Shown: positions 33,505 through 42,097, counted from the stretch's first letter. The stretch is DNA of 64,000 nt from JAHIKV01 sp965195225 (GCA_965195225.1 CBDAFL010000182.1:6378-70377), one strand, 5' to 3'. A program made the numbers and translations. The notes: generated by a model from the letters alone, not told the origin.

Positions 33505-33882
33505 TTATGCCAACAAATGCGAAACGGGATATTGGATAACATCCGAATCGCGTGTGACGATTGTAAGACCTTCAACCTTGGTTTGCGCGGCAAGCATTCG
33601 GTCGAAGGGATCACGATGGTGTAGCGGAAGTTCCCGTACAGCCAACGCGTGCTTGACCGTAACGGCGAGCGGGTAAAATCGGCAGTCGTCTATCACCTCG
33701 TCGAGATTGTCCGGAGCATCGAGCTTGCCAAGGGCCTTCTTGATCTCGATTTCCCAGGCCGTGGCCGCGCTGACGAAAATCGCGTTATCCTGATGTTGAA
33801 TCGCCGATAACGCTTCCCGTGAAATTTGCCCCGGATCATCAAGCCACCAAAGCAAAACATGGGTATCAAGCAAGAGATTCAT
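33505..33882 (-). CDS. VapC-type PIN-domain toxin
   Basis: The 125-residue protein has PIN motifs: MNLLLDTHVLLWWLDDP with the first Asp, AATAWEIEIKKALGKL with Glu, and HHRDPFDRMLAAQ with Asp and the R-D-x-F-D-R pattern of VapC ribonucleases. VapC toxins cut tRNA or rRNA. The start overlaps the antitoxin stop by four bases. Confidence 0.9.
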   Translation of the reverse strand: MNLLLDTHVLLWWLDDPGQISREALSAIQHQDNAIFVSAATAWEIEIKKALGKLDAPDNLDEVIDDCRFYPLAVTVKHALAVRELPLHHRDPFDRMLAAQTKVEGLTIVTRDSDVIQYPVSHLLA

Positions 33883-34121
33883 TTTGCAGACAGTCCGAAA
33901 GCCTCGCCGATATCCGGCGGCAGTTCATCGAAATCCGGGGCGATACACACTTGTCCGTGCCATTGACCGCCTTTCCTTGGCCCATCGGCTTGATGGTAAG
34001 GCACAATTCGAGCAACGGGTTTTCCCGCCCGGGCAATTACGATTTCTTCTCCCTTTTCGGCCAGCCCGATAAGTCGAGCGAGTTCAGACTGGGCTTCGTC
34101 AATTGTCGAGGTAACCATCAT
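33879..34121 (-). CDS. Phd/YefM-fold antitoxin of the VapC pair
   Basis: The 80-residue protein starts MMVTSTIDEAQSELARLIGL and continues EEIVIARAGKPVARIVPY, the Phd/YefM DNA-binding part. The C-terminal QVCIAPDFDELPPDIGEAF resembles the tail that wraps PIN toxins. ATG at 34118 is an alternative start. Confidence 0.85.
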   Translation of the reverse strand: MMVTSTIDEAQSELARLIGLAEKGEEIVIARAGKPVARIVPYHQADGPRKGGQWHGQVCIAPDFDELPPDIGEAFGLSAK

Positions 34122-34325
34122 TTGCTCCTTGACAAACCGTCTTTAGTATAGCTTCCGCATTTTTTCCGACAACTGCTTCGGCAACGATGTCTCAACTGGT
34201 TTGATTTCCCTTGATGCTTGGATAATTTGACCTGCATAAAACCGCATCCTATAGTCTTTATGGTAGACCCTTCCCGGTCGCTGGTGGGGGGCGGCGATTC
34301 TGTTGCAATAATCCGAAACCGATTT

Positions 34326-35285
34326 TCACTGCGGTTTCGCCAGACACTCGGGTGGAATCAAGTTGCGGATGGTTGAGACTAGTTGACGCACTTGTTCGGC
34401 CGCTTGACGACAGGCTTCGCGGCTTCCGGGCGGCATTTCGCCCGAAGGTTGGCTCAATGCCTCTCTCGCCATTTCCAGCGTCGTCAAGCTGTAGCTCAGC
34501 ATGTTCGCCAATTCAAGAATCTTACGGCTCGAAGCGGCGGTCTGCTTGGCCCACGACGCGCCGGGCGGCGGCGGAATCGCCTCGAAACGCTTCTTGAGCG
34601 CTTCGGACTGCTTGAGGTATTCGTCCGGCTTTGGAACCCCTTCGAGCAGCCTCGCCGTTTCATCGACGCCGTCCAGGAAGGCCGCCAGTTTCGTCGCGTA
34701 AGCGATCTCTTCGGCCGTCGGTTTCGGCTTCTCCGTTTTCGCGGGTGTCGGCGGAGCGGACGGTTCAGAAACGATCGGAGCGGGAGGCATTGTCGGCGGC
34801 TCGGGTGCTAAGCGGTCTCGTAAGAGTAAGAACAGCAACAGAACGATTATGCCGACAAAAACCACAACCGTCACACCACCGCCGAGTACCCAAAGCCATT
34901 TGGATATGTCGCTTATCCGTCGGGCCTTCTCGTCAATATATGTGCCGCAGTGCTTGCACTTGAGTGCCACGGCGAGAATTCGTTCGGCGCAGAACGGGCA
35001 GATTTTCGTGGAGGGTGAAGGGGACGACGGCGCGTCGTCGGCGAAGTCATCCAACTCGTCGTCCAGATCGTCGTCGGCCTTAATGATCTCGTCGATGTGG
35101 TCCATCACGTCTTCTTCTTCGTCGATCGGCGCGGGATCCCGGACGATCTCCAGGCTTTCGACGTAAACGCCGCGGTCGTTGGCGATTTTCAGCGCCGCTT
35201 CTTTGTTGTCGGCGGAAACCACGGCAGAGACCCGTTGCCTGGTTTTCCGCATGACTCCCTTGCAGCAAAACTTCTGCTTGGCCAT
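34326..35285 (-). CDS. Membrane protein with zinc ribbon
   Basis: The 319-residue product (ATG at 35285, GAGGGA upstream) has an N-terminal region with a VSAVVSADNKEAALKIANDR element of the kind found in type II secretion GspF/T2SE-like adaptors, then an acidic stretch, a zinc ribbon (CPFCAERILAVALKCKHCG), one transmembrane helix (WLWVLGGGVTVVVFVGIIVL), a Pro/Ala linker and a helical C-terminal domain (LAAFLDGVDETARLLEGV). Function unknown. It shares the ribbon-plus-helix plan with the 21011 and 38959 genes. Confidence 0.65.
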   Translation of the reverse strand: MAKQKFCCKGVMRKTRQRVSAVVSADNKEAALKIANDRGVYVESLEIVRDPAPIDEEEDVMDHIDEIIKADDDLDDELDDFADDAPSSPSPSTKICPFCAERILAVALKCKHCGTYIDEKARRISDISKWLWVLGGGVTVVVFVGIIVLLLFLLLRDRLAPEPPTMPPAPIVSEPSAPPTPAKTEKPKPTAEEIAYATKLAAFLDGVDETARLLEGVPKPDEYLKQSEALKKRFEAIPPPPGASWAKQTAASSRKILELANMLSYSLTTLEMAREALSQPSGEMPPGSREACRQAAEQVRQLVSTIRNLIPPECLAKPQ

Positions 35286-35389
35286 GGCTTCCCTCTTGCA
35301 TTGGGATGGGGCAACCGTCACAAGTCCAGTAAGGTTAGTTTAATGGAACAAACGCCGGATGGCCATATCCATGCGGGCTGCTAACAGGG

Positions 35390-36340
35390 CTACCGCCGGT
35401 TGACGTAGATAATCGGGGCGGAAACGTCGGTGGGAGCGGATGAGAAGACCGTCTCGGCCGACTCGCCGTAAGTCGAGCAGGGTACGAAACGGACGCGGCC
35501 GCCCTCGAAGAAGAGGTTTCGTCCCCGGCCGCGATGACCGACGAGGCTACGGCCCGGCAGGTCGGCGCTGGGATCGTTGGCAAATAGCGCCCGGGTGGCC
35601 GGCAGGCGGCTGCCGTGGCCATCCATCGTCCCGTCACGCCACATGCCGGACCAGTTGCTCGATGTCGAGGTAGAAAAATACCCCGGGACCGCAGCCCCGG
35701 GGATTGGGGGAACAACGCCAACACCATCCGGAGACGACAAGACGCGCGTCGCGCCTTGGGCGGCCAGCCACGTCTCCGGACACAAGTTTCGCTCCGCGAC
35801 CGCGTCGCCGAATAGGTCGGCGGCGGCGATGCCCGCGGTGGTCAGTTTTCCTTCACCCGCCAATTGAGTCATAGCCTCGCCGTGGTGGCGGCTGTATTCA
35901 GTCAAGGCCAAGCCGAACTGCCGCAGATTGTCTTGGCAAGAGGCCACGGCGGCGTGAAAGCGGCTGGCGTCGATCGCCGGCAGAAGCAACGCGACGGCGG
36001 TCAGCAGCAGCACGCCGAGCGCGACCACGTCGTGCCATCCGAACAGTGAGACCGCTCCGGGCACCGTCGGATCGGGACTCATCGCCAACCGTGGCATGGC
36101 GGACCGCGCCGGGGCGGAACCATAAGCGGCAACCATCCGGCACGTCCGCCCGGCCAGACCCGGGGGCGGATCGAAGTCCGGCCGAATCGCCTCCAACGGA
36201 GACAGACGACGACGCCAGAGGATCAATTCCCGCTGGTACGACTCGTCGTGTTCAAGCCGCTGGTCAACCCACACTTGCTCTTCGTCGTCCAACGCGCCGA
36301 GCAGGTGGCCAAGTAATTGCTGGTGTATCGAATCCGTCAT
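35390..36340 (-). CDS. Anti-sigma factor with DUF1559-like ectodomain
   Basis: The 316-residue product starts with a cytoplasmic segment like short anti-sigma domains (LLGHLLGALDDEEQVWVDQR), has one transmembrane helix (VVALGVLLLTAVALLLPAI), then an extracytoplasmic part beginning AAVASCQDNLRQFGLALTEY, which is the form of the N-terminal pilin-like segment of DUF1559 proteins. The gene follows the ECF sigma factor by 43 bases on the same strand, the usual position of a cognate anti-sigma factor. No HxxxCxxC zinc motif is present. The sensing function of the ectodomain is inference. Confidence 0.75.
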   Translation of the reverse strand: MTDSIHQQLLGHLLGALDDEEQVWVDQRLEHDESYQRELILWRRRLSPLEAIRPDFDPPPGLAGRTCRMVAAYGSAPARSAMPRLAMSPDPTVPGAVSLFGWHDVVALGVLLLTAVALLLPAIDASRFHAAVASCQDNLRQFGLALTEYSRHHGEAMTQLAGEGKLTTAGIAAADLFGDAVAERNLCPETWLAAQGATRVLSSPDGVGVVPPIPGAAVPGYFSTSTSSNWSGMWRDGTMDGHGSRLPATRALFANDPSADLPGRSLVGHRGRGRNLFFEGGRVRFVPCSTYGESAETVFSSAPTDVSAPIIYVNRR

Positions 36341-36383
36341 ACGGAAAGCAGCCGATCAGGGGGCCCGAGTTCGTTTCTGTTTA

Positions 36384-37028
36384 CTATGGCAGGCTCACGT
36401 GGGAAAGCGATTCGGTGAGTTTTTTCAGGGCGGTGTGTAGCCGACTCTTGACCGTTCCGACGGGCACGGACAAGACCTCGGCCGCCTCGCGATACTTCAG
36501 ACCTTGAAAGTACACCAACATAACCACTTGCCGGCACAAGCCGGGGAGTGCGTCGACTTCCCGGCGAAGCGCCTCGTGCTGCTCAGCCGCTTCGGCGTTT
36601 TCGGCCGGACCGTCCGCCACGACGCCGAGCAACTCTGCCAACCCGCTTGTTCCATCGTCCTCATTTCCTCGAACGGCTCTATCGAGACTGCATAAGCGAT
36701 GCCGCCGGTTGCGACGCTGGTAGTCGATCGCCTGGTTGGTGGCCACCCTATACAACCAGGGGCGCACCCTCCGACCCGGCTCGAACTGGTCGCACTTAAT
36801 GTGGACCTGCAAAAACGTCTGTTGAAAAACGTCTTCGGCCATTTCGGCATTACCGAGATAATGCCGCAGGTAGCCGAACAGCTCCTTTTCGTATCGGTGG
36901 ACCAGTTCCTCAAACACCCGGCCGTCCCGCTCCGAGCAGTAGCTCAACAAGAGCTTCTCGTCGGTCCATGAGACCAGCGGGTTAGGGCCGCGGGCACGCA
37001 GTCGTAGTTGTTCAATCGTGCCGTTCAT
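36384..37028 (-). CDS. ECF-type RNA polymerase sigma factor
   Basis: The 214-residue protein has region 2 (ELVHRYEKELFGYLRHYLGN then MAEDVFQQTFLQVH and RPWLYRVATNQAIDYQRR) and region 4 (LPGLCRQVVMLVYFQGLKY, EVLSVPVGTVKSRLHTALKK). It directs polymerase to a dedicated regulon, under control of the anti-sigma factor downstream. The ATG at 37028 is chosen; an upstream extension runs into non-coding DNA. The pair may be autoregulated from the 37.03-37.76 kb intergenic region. Confidence 0.93.
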   Translation of the reverse strand: MNGTIEQLRLRARGPNPLVSWTDEKLLLSYCSERDGRVFEELVHRYEKELFGYLRHYLGNAEMAEDVFQQTFLQVHIKCDQFEPGRRVRPWLYRVATNQAIDYQRRNRRHRLCSLDRAVRGNEDDGTSGLAELLGVVADGPAENAEAAEQHEALRREVDALPGLCRQVVMLVYFQGLKYREAAEVLSVPVGTVKSRLHTALKKLTESLSHVSLP

Positions 37029-37764
37029 TTTTGATACGCTTCCGTGTTGAAAAGGGTTCGCTTCCGAACGAAAACCGGCGGTTGCCGTTTGGTCCGAACC
37101 TTTCCGACCTCGAAATTCTACGCATTTGAGCCGCATCGGCGTAGTTACCCCACCATCGGAGTTAGATCAGAGTTCCGAACCTCTCGGCGTCCAATGATTT
37201 TTTATAATGCAACTGCCGTGCCCAATCGCTACAATCGAACCAGCAGGTCGTTGCCGAATCCAAAATAATGCCCGTAACCGATTGCCTCGTAATTGTTTGT
37301 GTCGATCGGTACAAACGGTTTCGCGGATTGTACGCCATCTTTATAGTTGCCGTGACAGTGAAAGTCTTGCCATCAATTACAATACAGGCCGTCTTCAGTA
37401 TGATGCACCTGCCATTTTTTGGAGCCAGCTCCATTTTGCCGCCCTATTTAGCCCGCCGTGAATACATGGCGGGGAGAGGTGGTCGCATGTAACGCCTCCT
37501 ACCCCGAATGTATTCGCCCGGGAACAATATCCATTTGTCGATTCAACGACCCAACCGGGGATATTCTTAATGGGTGCCATGGGTAAGCGCAGCTTACCCG
37601 TGTGTCCCAATACCGCACCACGGGTAAGCTGCGCTTACCCATGGCACCCAGTTTCAGGATCAATGAATAATCCGGGCTAATGTGCCGCTTTCGCTCACCG
37701 GCTTGACCTACAGGGCCGAAAACGCCACGATGGGGAGCGGTTTCCGCAACCTGGAGTCCGCCAC
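37029..37764. other. Long intergenic region between the ECF sigma factor and galK
   Basis: About 735 bases separate two divergent genes. It contains the palindrome at 37571-37650. A 90-codon frame on the minus strand (37162-37434) has no family resemblance or ribosome-binding site and could be chance. AT content is higher than the surroundings between 37.15 and 37.45 kb. I see no tRNA or riboswitch. Confidence 0.45.
37571..37650. repeat. 80-bp palindrome TGGGTGCCATGGGTAAGC...
   Basis: Arms TGGGTGCCATGGGTAAGCGC and GCGCTTACCCATGGCACCCA, with a second inner pair (AGCTTACCCGTG / CACGGGTAAGCT), are separated by 17 bases. Confidence 0.9.
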
Positions 37765-38904
37765 ATGCCCATCGGACAAGCCGAAATCTCCGCCCGGTTC
37801 GCCGATCGCTTTGGACACCTCCCAAACTGGACAGTCCGCGCGCCGGGCCGGGTAAATCTGATCGGAGAACACACCGACTACAACGACGGGTTCGTCCTGC
37901 CGATGGCGATAGATCGGGCCGTCTGGATCGCCCTCAGACCGCGAGATGATCGGATCGTATCGGTCTACTCGATCGACTACGACGAAACGGGCGAGTTTTC
38001 CCTCGACCGACTCGAACGAGGGCAGCCCGGCTGGATCGAATATCTAAAGGGGACGGCCTGGAGCCTGCAAGAGGCCGGGCATCGCCTGACCGGCTGGGAT
38101 GGCGTGCTGGCCGGCGACGTGCCGCTCGGCGCGGGATTGTCCTCCTCGGCGGCGCTCGAGATGGCCGTGGCCCGGGCATTTGCCGCCGCCGGAGAACTGC
38201 CCTGGGAACCGGCCGAGATGGCAAAGCTCGGCCAGCGGGCCGAAAACCAATGGGTCGGCGTCAACTGTGGAATCATGGACCAGTTGATCTCCGCCGCCGG
38301 CCGCGCGGGCAATGCCCTGCTGATCGACTGCCGCTCGCTGCAAACCGAGCCGGTCCCGTTGCCGCAGGGCACTTCGGTGGTCGTGCTCGATACCTCAACG
38401 CGCCGTGGGCTGGTCGATTCGGCCTATAACGAGCGGCGGCGGCAGTGCGAGCAGGCCGCCCGGTTGCTGGACGTACACGCGCTGCGCGACGCAACGACCG
38501 AACGGCTGGAACGATCCGCCGACAAAATGGACCCGGCCGTGCTCAGCCGTGCCCGGCACGTAATTGCCGAGAACGACCGCACGCTGCTCGCGGCCGCCGC
38601 CATGCGCCGCGGCGACGCGGTCGAATTGGGCCGCTTGATGCACCAAAGCCACCGCAGTCTGCGCGATGATTACGAGGTATCCAGCGACGCGCTGAACGCG
38701 ATGGTCGAGTGCGCTTCGGCCCAAAGGGAATGTTTCGGCGCGCGGATGACCGGGGCCGGGTTCGGTGGTTGCGCGGTGGCGCTGGTCCGTGCCGAGGCGA
38801 CCGATGATTTCGCCCGCGACGTGGCCGACGCATACGAACGAAAGACCGGCCACTCGCCGGCGGTCTACGTCTGCCAAGCCGCCGACGGAGCGGAAGTGAT
38901 GTAA
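37765..38904 (+). CDS. galK: Galactokinase
   Basis: GalK phosphorylates galactose at C1 (Leloir pathway). The 379-residue protein has the galactokinase signature APGRVNLIGEHTDYNDGFVL, the GHMP ATP loop PLGAGLSSSAALE, the catalytic region GVNCGIMDQLIS and the C-terminal MTGAGFGGCAVALV. All core residues are intact. No other gal genes are in the window. The 38959 gene starts 54 bases downstream, after a short hairpin. Confidence 0.96.
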   Translation: MPIGQAEISARFADRFGHLPNWTVRAPGRVNLIGEHTDYNDGFVLPMAIDRAVWIALRPRDDRIVSVYSIDYDETGEFSLDRLERGQPGWIEYLKGTAWSLQEAGHRLTGWDGVLAGDVPLGAGLSSSAALEMAVARAFAAAGELPWEPAEMAKLGQRAENQWVGVNCGIMDQLISAAGRAGNALLIDCRSLQTEPVPLPQGTSVVVLDTSTRRGLVDSAYNERRRQCEQAARLLDVHALRDATTERLERSADKMDPAVLSRARHVIAENDRTLLAAAAMRRGDAVELGRLMHQSHRSLRDDYEVSSDALNAMVECASAQRECFGARMTGAGFGGCAVALVRAEATDDFARDVADAYERKTGHSPAVYVCQAADGAEVM

Positions 38905-38915
38905 CTATATCAAAA

Positions 38916-38945
38916 TGTGGCACAGCCGAGGGCGGCTGTGCTACA
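38916..38945. repeat. Short hairpin TGTGGCACAGCC...GGCTGTGCTACA
   Basis: A 30-bp imperfect palindrome between galK and the next gene. It could act as an attenuator but has no following T run. Confidence 0.6.
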
Positions 38946-38958
38946 AAAGGAGCCGCCA

Positions 38959-39300
38959 ATGAAACTCGTCGCCTATCCGCTGGCCGCGTTGCTGGGATTC
39001 TTCGGCGTGGTGTTCGTGGTGGGGTCGCACGGCCGTGTGATGTCGATCCTCGTGGGCGTGATCCTCCTGGCGGCGGCAGGCTTTTTGATCTGGCTCGCAC
39101 TGCATAAGCCCAAGGAGTCGATAACCACGGTGATCCAGAAGATCGACCTTTCGGGCGACGTCAGTCTGCAAGACCTCGAATGCCGCTCCTGCGGCGGCAC
39201 GCTCGGCAAGGATTCGGTGGCCGTGAAGGCAGGGGCCGTATTCGTCAACTGTCAATACTGCGGCGCGACATACCAGATCGAGGAGGCCCCTAAGTGGTGA
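38959..39300 (+). CDS. Small membrane protein with zinc ribbon
   Basis: The 113-residue product (ATG at 38959 with AAAAGGAG upstream) has two transmembrane helices (LVAYPLAALLGFFGVVFVV and ILVGVILLAAAGFLIWLAL), a short linker and a cytoplasmic zinc ribbon with CRSCGG and CQYCGA. Its stop codon overlaps the GTG start of the radical SAM gene (GTGA), which ties its translation to that gene and makes it a likely part of the modification cluster. Its role there is unknown. Confidence 0.75.
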   Translation: MKLVAYPLAALLGFFGVVFVVGSHGRVMSILVGVILLAAAGFLIWLALHKPKESITTVIQKIDLSGDVSLQDLECRSCGGTLGKDSVAVKAGAVFVNCQYCGATYQIEEAPKW

Positions 39301-40793
39301 CCGCCGGAAGGGCAATTCGCTGGACGCGACGACTGCTCGGCACGCTCGGTGTAGGGTGGGTCAAGCGAAGCGCAGCCCCACCAGCGGCGGGAAAAAAGTG
39401 GTGGGACCGCGCTACGCTTGTCCCACCCTACTTCCCGAAGTTCCGGCCCGGGCTGAAGGTCTTCGACCTCCGGCGGCCGGGCGGGCGGCGACGGTTCCAT
39501 CTCCGCACCAAGACGGACGGCGCCGCCGTGCTAATGGTCGATGCGACCGACGCGATCCACCTTAACCCGACCGCCGCGCTGCTGGCACGGCTCGCCTTGG
39601 AAGAGACGCCCGTCGATCGCGCGGCGGCCGTGCTTCGAGGCCGGTTCCGCGGCGTGGGCGCGGCCGAGGCCCGGTCCGCCGCCGACCATGTCTACTCGCT
39701 GATCGAGCGATTGACCGATCTTACCGCTTCATGTCCGACATGCGGTCTGGCGAAAGAAATAGTGAAATGGTCGCCGCCGTTCAGCGTCCCTGTCTCCGCC
39801 CCATACAAGGCCGACCTGGCGTTGAGCTACGGCTGCAACAACAATTGCCCACATTGTTACAGCAAAGACCGCGCTTCCTCGTCCCTCGCCCCTCGCCCCT
39901 CGCCCCTCTCTATTAGCCAGTGGCGGGATGTACTCGAACGGCTGGCCACCATCGGCGTGCCGCATGTGATCTTCACCGGCGGCGAACCGACCCTCTTCGA
40001 CGGACTGCCGGAACTGGTCCGCCACTCAACCGAACTGGGGTTGGTTTCCGGCCTGAACACCAACGGGCGTCGGCTAAGCGATCCGGCGTATGTCGAATCG
40101 CTCCGTGCGGCCGGCCTGGACCACGTCCAAATCACGCTCCAATCGTTCGATCCGGCGGTCCACGACGCGATGAGCGGCGCCGCGGCGTTCGACGAAACCA
40201 CACGCGGCCTGAAAAACGCGCTGGCCGCCGGACTGCACGCCATTACCAACACCACGCTCACCCGCCGGAACGTCGGTCAGGCCGGCCGGCTCGTCGAGTT
40301 CCTCCACGGCCTTGGGACAACGACCTTCGCCATGAACGGAATGATCTTCGCCGGCGGCGGGCGGACCAGCGGAGACGAGATTTCCGCCGAAGCGTTGGCG
40401 CCCGTGCTGGCCGACGTGCGCGACCGCGCGGCCGAGCTGAAGATGCGGTTCCTCTGGTACACGCCGACCGAGTATTGCCGCCTCTCGCCGGTCGAATTGG
40501 AGCTTGGCCCCAGGCGGTGCAACGCCGGCGAATATTCAATCTGCATCGAGCCTGGCGGCGACGTGATCCCCTGTCAATCGTACTACGTCCCGACCGGCAA
40601 CATCCTCCGCGACCGGTGGCAGGACATTTGGGAGAGCGAGTTGTTTCGCGGATTTCGACGTCGGACGACCGATCCGCGAGGCGCCGGTCTGCCCGAGCGA
40701 TGTTGGAACTGCCCCGACCTGTCGCTGTGCGGCGGCGGCTGTCCGCTGGAGAGAGAACACATCATCCAAAAAATCAGTTTGTGTGAGAACTAA
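39297..40793 (+). CDS. Radical SAM/SPASM protein with PqqD-like N-terminal domain
   Basis: The 498-residue protein (GTG at 39297; GTG at 39294 also possible) has an N-terminal PqqD/RRE-like domain (about residues 66-140, RRFHLRTKTDGAAVLMVDA), a radical SAM barrel with the 4Fe-4S motif Cys180-x3-Cys184-x2-Cys187 (CNNNCPHCYS), SAM-binding FTGGEPT, and a SPASM domain with RRCNAGEYSICI, IPCQSYY and CWNCPDLSLCGGGCP. SPASM proteins modify peptides or proteins. A recognition domain fused to the enzyme suggests it binds its own substrate. Two repeat-derived segments lie inside: residues 19-45 (an 81-bp palindrome) and SSSLAPRPSPLS just after the Cys motif (heptamers). The degenerate paralogue begins two bases after its stop. 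A modification target is likely encoded nearby, see 42133-43971. Confidence 0.92.
   Translation: MTAGRAIRWTRRLLGTLGVGWVKRSAAPPAAGKKWWDRATLVPPYFPKFRPGLKVFDLRRPGGRRRFHLRTKTDGAAVLMVDATDAIHLNPTAALLARLALEETPVDRAAAVLRGRFRGVGAAEARSAADHVYSLIERLTDLTASCPTCGLAKEIVKWSPPFSVPVSAPYKADLALSYGCNNNCPHCYSKDRASSSLAPRPSPLSISQWRDVLERLATIGVPHVIFTGGEPTLFDGLPELVRHSTELGLVSGLNTNGRRLSDPAYVESLRAAGLDHVQITLQSFDPAVHDAMSGAAAFDETTRGLKNALAAGLHAITNTTLTRRNVGQAGRLVEFLHGLGTTTFAMNGMIFAGGGRTSGDEISAEALAPVLADVRDRAAELKMRFLWYTPTEYCRLSPVELELGPRRCNAGEYSICIEPGGDVIPCQSYYVPTGNILRDRWQDIWESELFRGFRRRTTDPRGAGLPERCWNCPDLSLCGGGCPLEREHIIQKISLCEN
39351..39431. repeat. 81-bp palindrome inserted in frame in the radical SAM gene
   Basis: Arms GTAGGGTGGG and TCCCACCCTAC bound a GC-rich inner region (AAGCGAAGCGCAGC / GCGCTACGCTTG). 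The 81 bases are exactly 27 codons. The paralogue at 40796-42082 has no counterpart: its KRELPGDVRPGL aligns with RRLLGTL directly followed by FPKFRPGL once the repeat is removed. Confidence 0.9.
39877..39911. repeat. Tandem heptamer CCTCGCC x5 inside the radical SAM gene
   Basis: The five units CCTCGTC, CCTCGCC, CCTCGCC, CCTCGCC and CCTCTCT are translated as SSSLAPRPSPLS between the iron-sulfur Cys motif and the first helix of the barrel. Confidence 0.9.
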
Positions 40794-40795
40794 AT

Positions 40796-42082
40796 ATGGA
40801 CATTCCACGGTTGTTGAAAATAATCAAGCGCGAGTTGCCCGGCGACGTTCGGCCGGGTCTGTACCATTTTGCACGCGAGGCGGACGGGGCGAACAGCCGG
40901 TTCCATCTCCGCGTCGATTCGGGCGGCGACGGGTTGCTCGTGGCCAACGCGGCGGCAATGGCGCGGCTCAGCCCCTCGGGCGTCGCAATCGCCAAGGGAC
41001 TGCTCGATGGAGACACCCCGGAAGTAATCGTTAGCCGGGTAAAAAAACGCTTCCGCGGCGCGACGGACGAACGGCTTGCCGCCGACGTGGCGGCCGTCGC
41101 CTCGCTGATCGAGCGGATGGAGTCGCCCGAGGGCGGATACCCGATCCTCAATCTTGCCGATCCGGCACTGGGACCTAAGCGGCTGCCGCTGGAGCGTCCG
41201 ATCTCGGCCGACGTGCCGCTCTGCGCGCCGTTCCACGTTTCTCGCCTGCTGGAACGCCTCTGGCAACTGGCGATTCCACACGTCACTTTCGTCGCCGGCC
41301 GCGACTGCGACGAGTCGCATCTGGTTCGGGCGGTCGAGAAGGGGAGCGATCTGGGGCTGATCACGGGAGTGCGGGGCCGCGGCAGCGATCTTACCGTCTC
41401 TACTCGGATCAACGACATGGCCGCCGCGGGACTGGACCACCTCGACGTTTACTGCTTCTCGGCCGACAACAAAGTCCACGACTCGCTGGCAGGCCAGGGG
41501 GACGGCAAAATGGCCGTTCGCGCGCTCGCCGCGGCGAGCAAGAACGAAATCTGCGCGGTGGCCCAACTCGCCCTGACGCGGTCCACGCTGGAGGGAATCG
41601 ACCGGACGTTGGAGTCCATCGCCAGGTACGGGATCGAAAACGCATGCGTATTCGCCGTCGCCACGACCGAGGCCGAGCCGGCTTCTGCCGGGGTGTTGTC
41701 GGCCGGCGAACTGCCGCCGGCGGCCGGGATGGTCGAGGAGTCGGCCGAGCGGGTGGGAGTGCGATTGATGTGGTATCCGACCGTGCGGTTCGATCCGGCA
41801 ATTCCCTTGGGAGAACAACTCTGCCGCGGACCGCGGACCGGCGGCGATTGGGCCATCCGAGTCGAGCCGGACGGCACGGTCTACGCGCCCCGAGGCCCCG
41901 CCACTTCGGCGGGCAACCTGTTGGAAGACGATTGGGAGACCATCGAAAAGAGCGAACCGTTCGCGCGGTATCGCGAGCGGTTGCAGAGCGACACCCGCTG
42001 CGATCAATGTCCCGGCTTGTCGATCTGTGCGGCCGACTGTCCGCGCGAACCGGCCGGCTGGGCCGATGGGATTAGTGGGTAG
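40796..42082 (+). CDS. Degenerate radical SAM paralogue (pseudoenzyme) with PqqD-like and SPASM-like parts
   Basis: The 428-residue protein is a full-length paralogue of the preceding gene but lacks the iron-sulfur Cys motif. Where the active enzyme has the Cys loop and GGEP, this one goes from ISADVPLCAPFHVSRLLERL straight to AIPHVTFVAGRDCDE, and later AAGLDHLDVYCFSADNKVHD aligns with AAGLDHVQITLQSFDPAVHD. The N-terminal domain (SRFHLRVDSGGDGLLVANA) and the SPASM-like ending (CDQCPGLSICAADCP) are kept. It therefore cannot cleave SAM by the usual route but may bind substrate or form a heterodimer with the active enzyme. Start two bases after the upstream stop shows tight coupling. Confidence 0.85.
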   Translation: MDIPRLLKIIKRELPGDVRPGLYHFAREADGANSRFHLRVDSGGDGLLVANAAAMARLSPSGVAIAKGLLDGDTPEVIVSRVKKRFRGATDERLAADVAAVASLIERMESPEGGYPILNLADPALGPKRLPLERPISADVPLCAPFHVSRLLERLWQLAIPHVTFVAGRDCDESHLVRAVEKGSDLGLITGVRGRGSDLTVSTRINDMAAAGLDHLDVYCFSADNKVHDSLAGQGDGKMAVRALAAASKNEICAVAQLALTRSTLEGIDRTLESIARYGIENACVFAVATTEAEPASAGVLSAGELPPAAGMVEESAERVGVRLMWYPTVRFDPAIPLGEQLCRGPRTGGDWAIRVEPDGTVYAPRGPATSAGNLLEDDWETIEKSEPFARYRERLQSDTRCDQCPGLSICAADCPREPAGWADGISG

Positions 42083-42097
42083 TAAAAAGTGTATTTA

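Noticed and set aside
37162..37434. 90-codon frame on the minus strand upstream of the ECF sigma gene
   Set aside because: No ribosome-binding site, no similarity, odd composition; kept only as a note in the intergenic entry.
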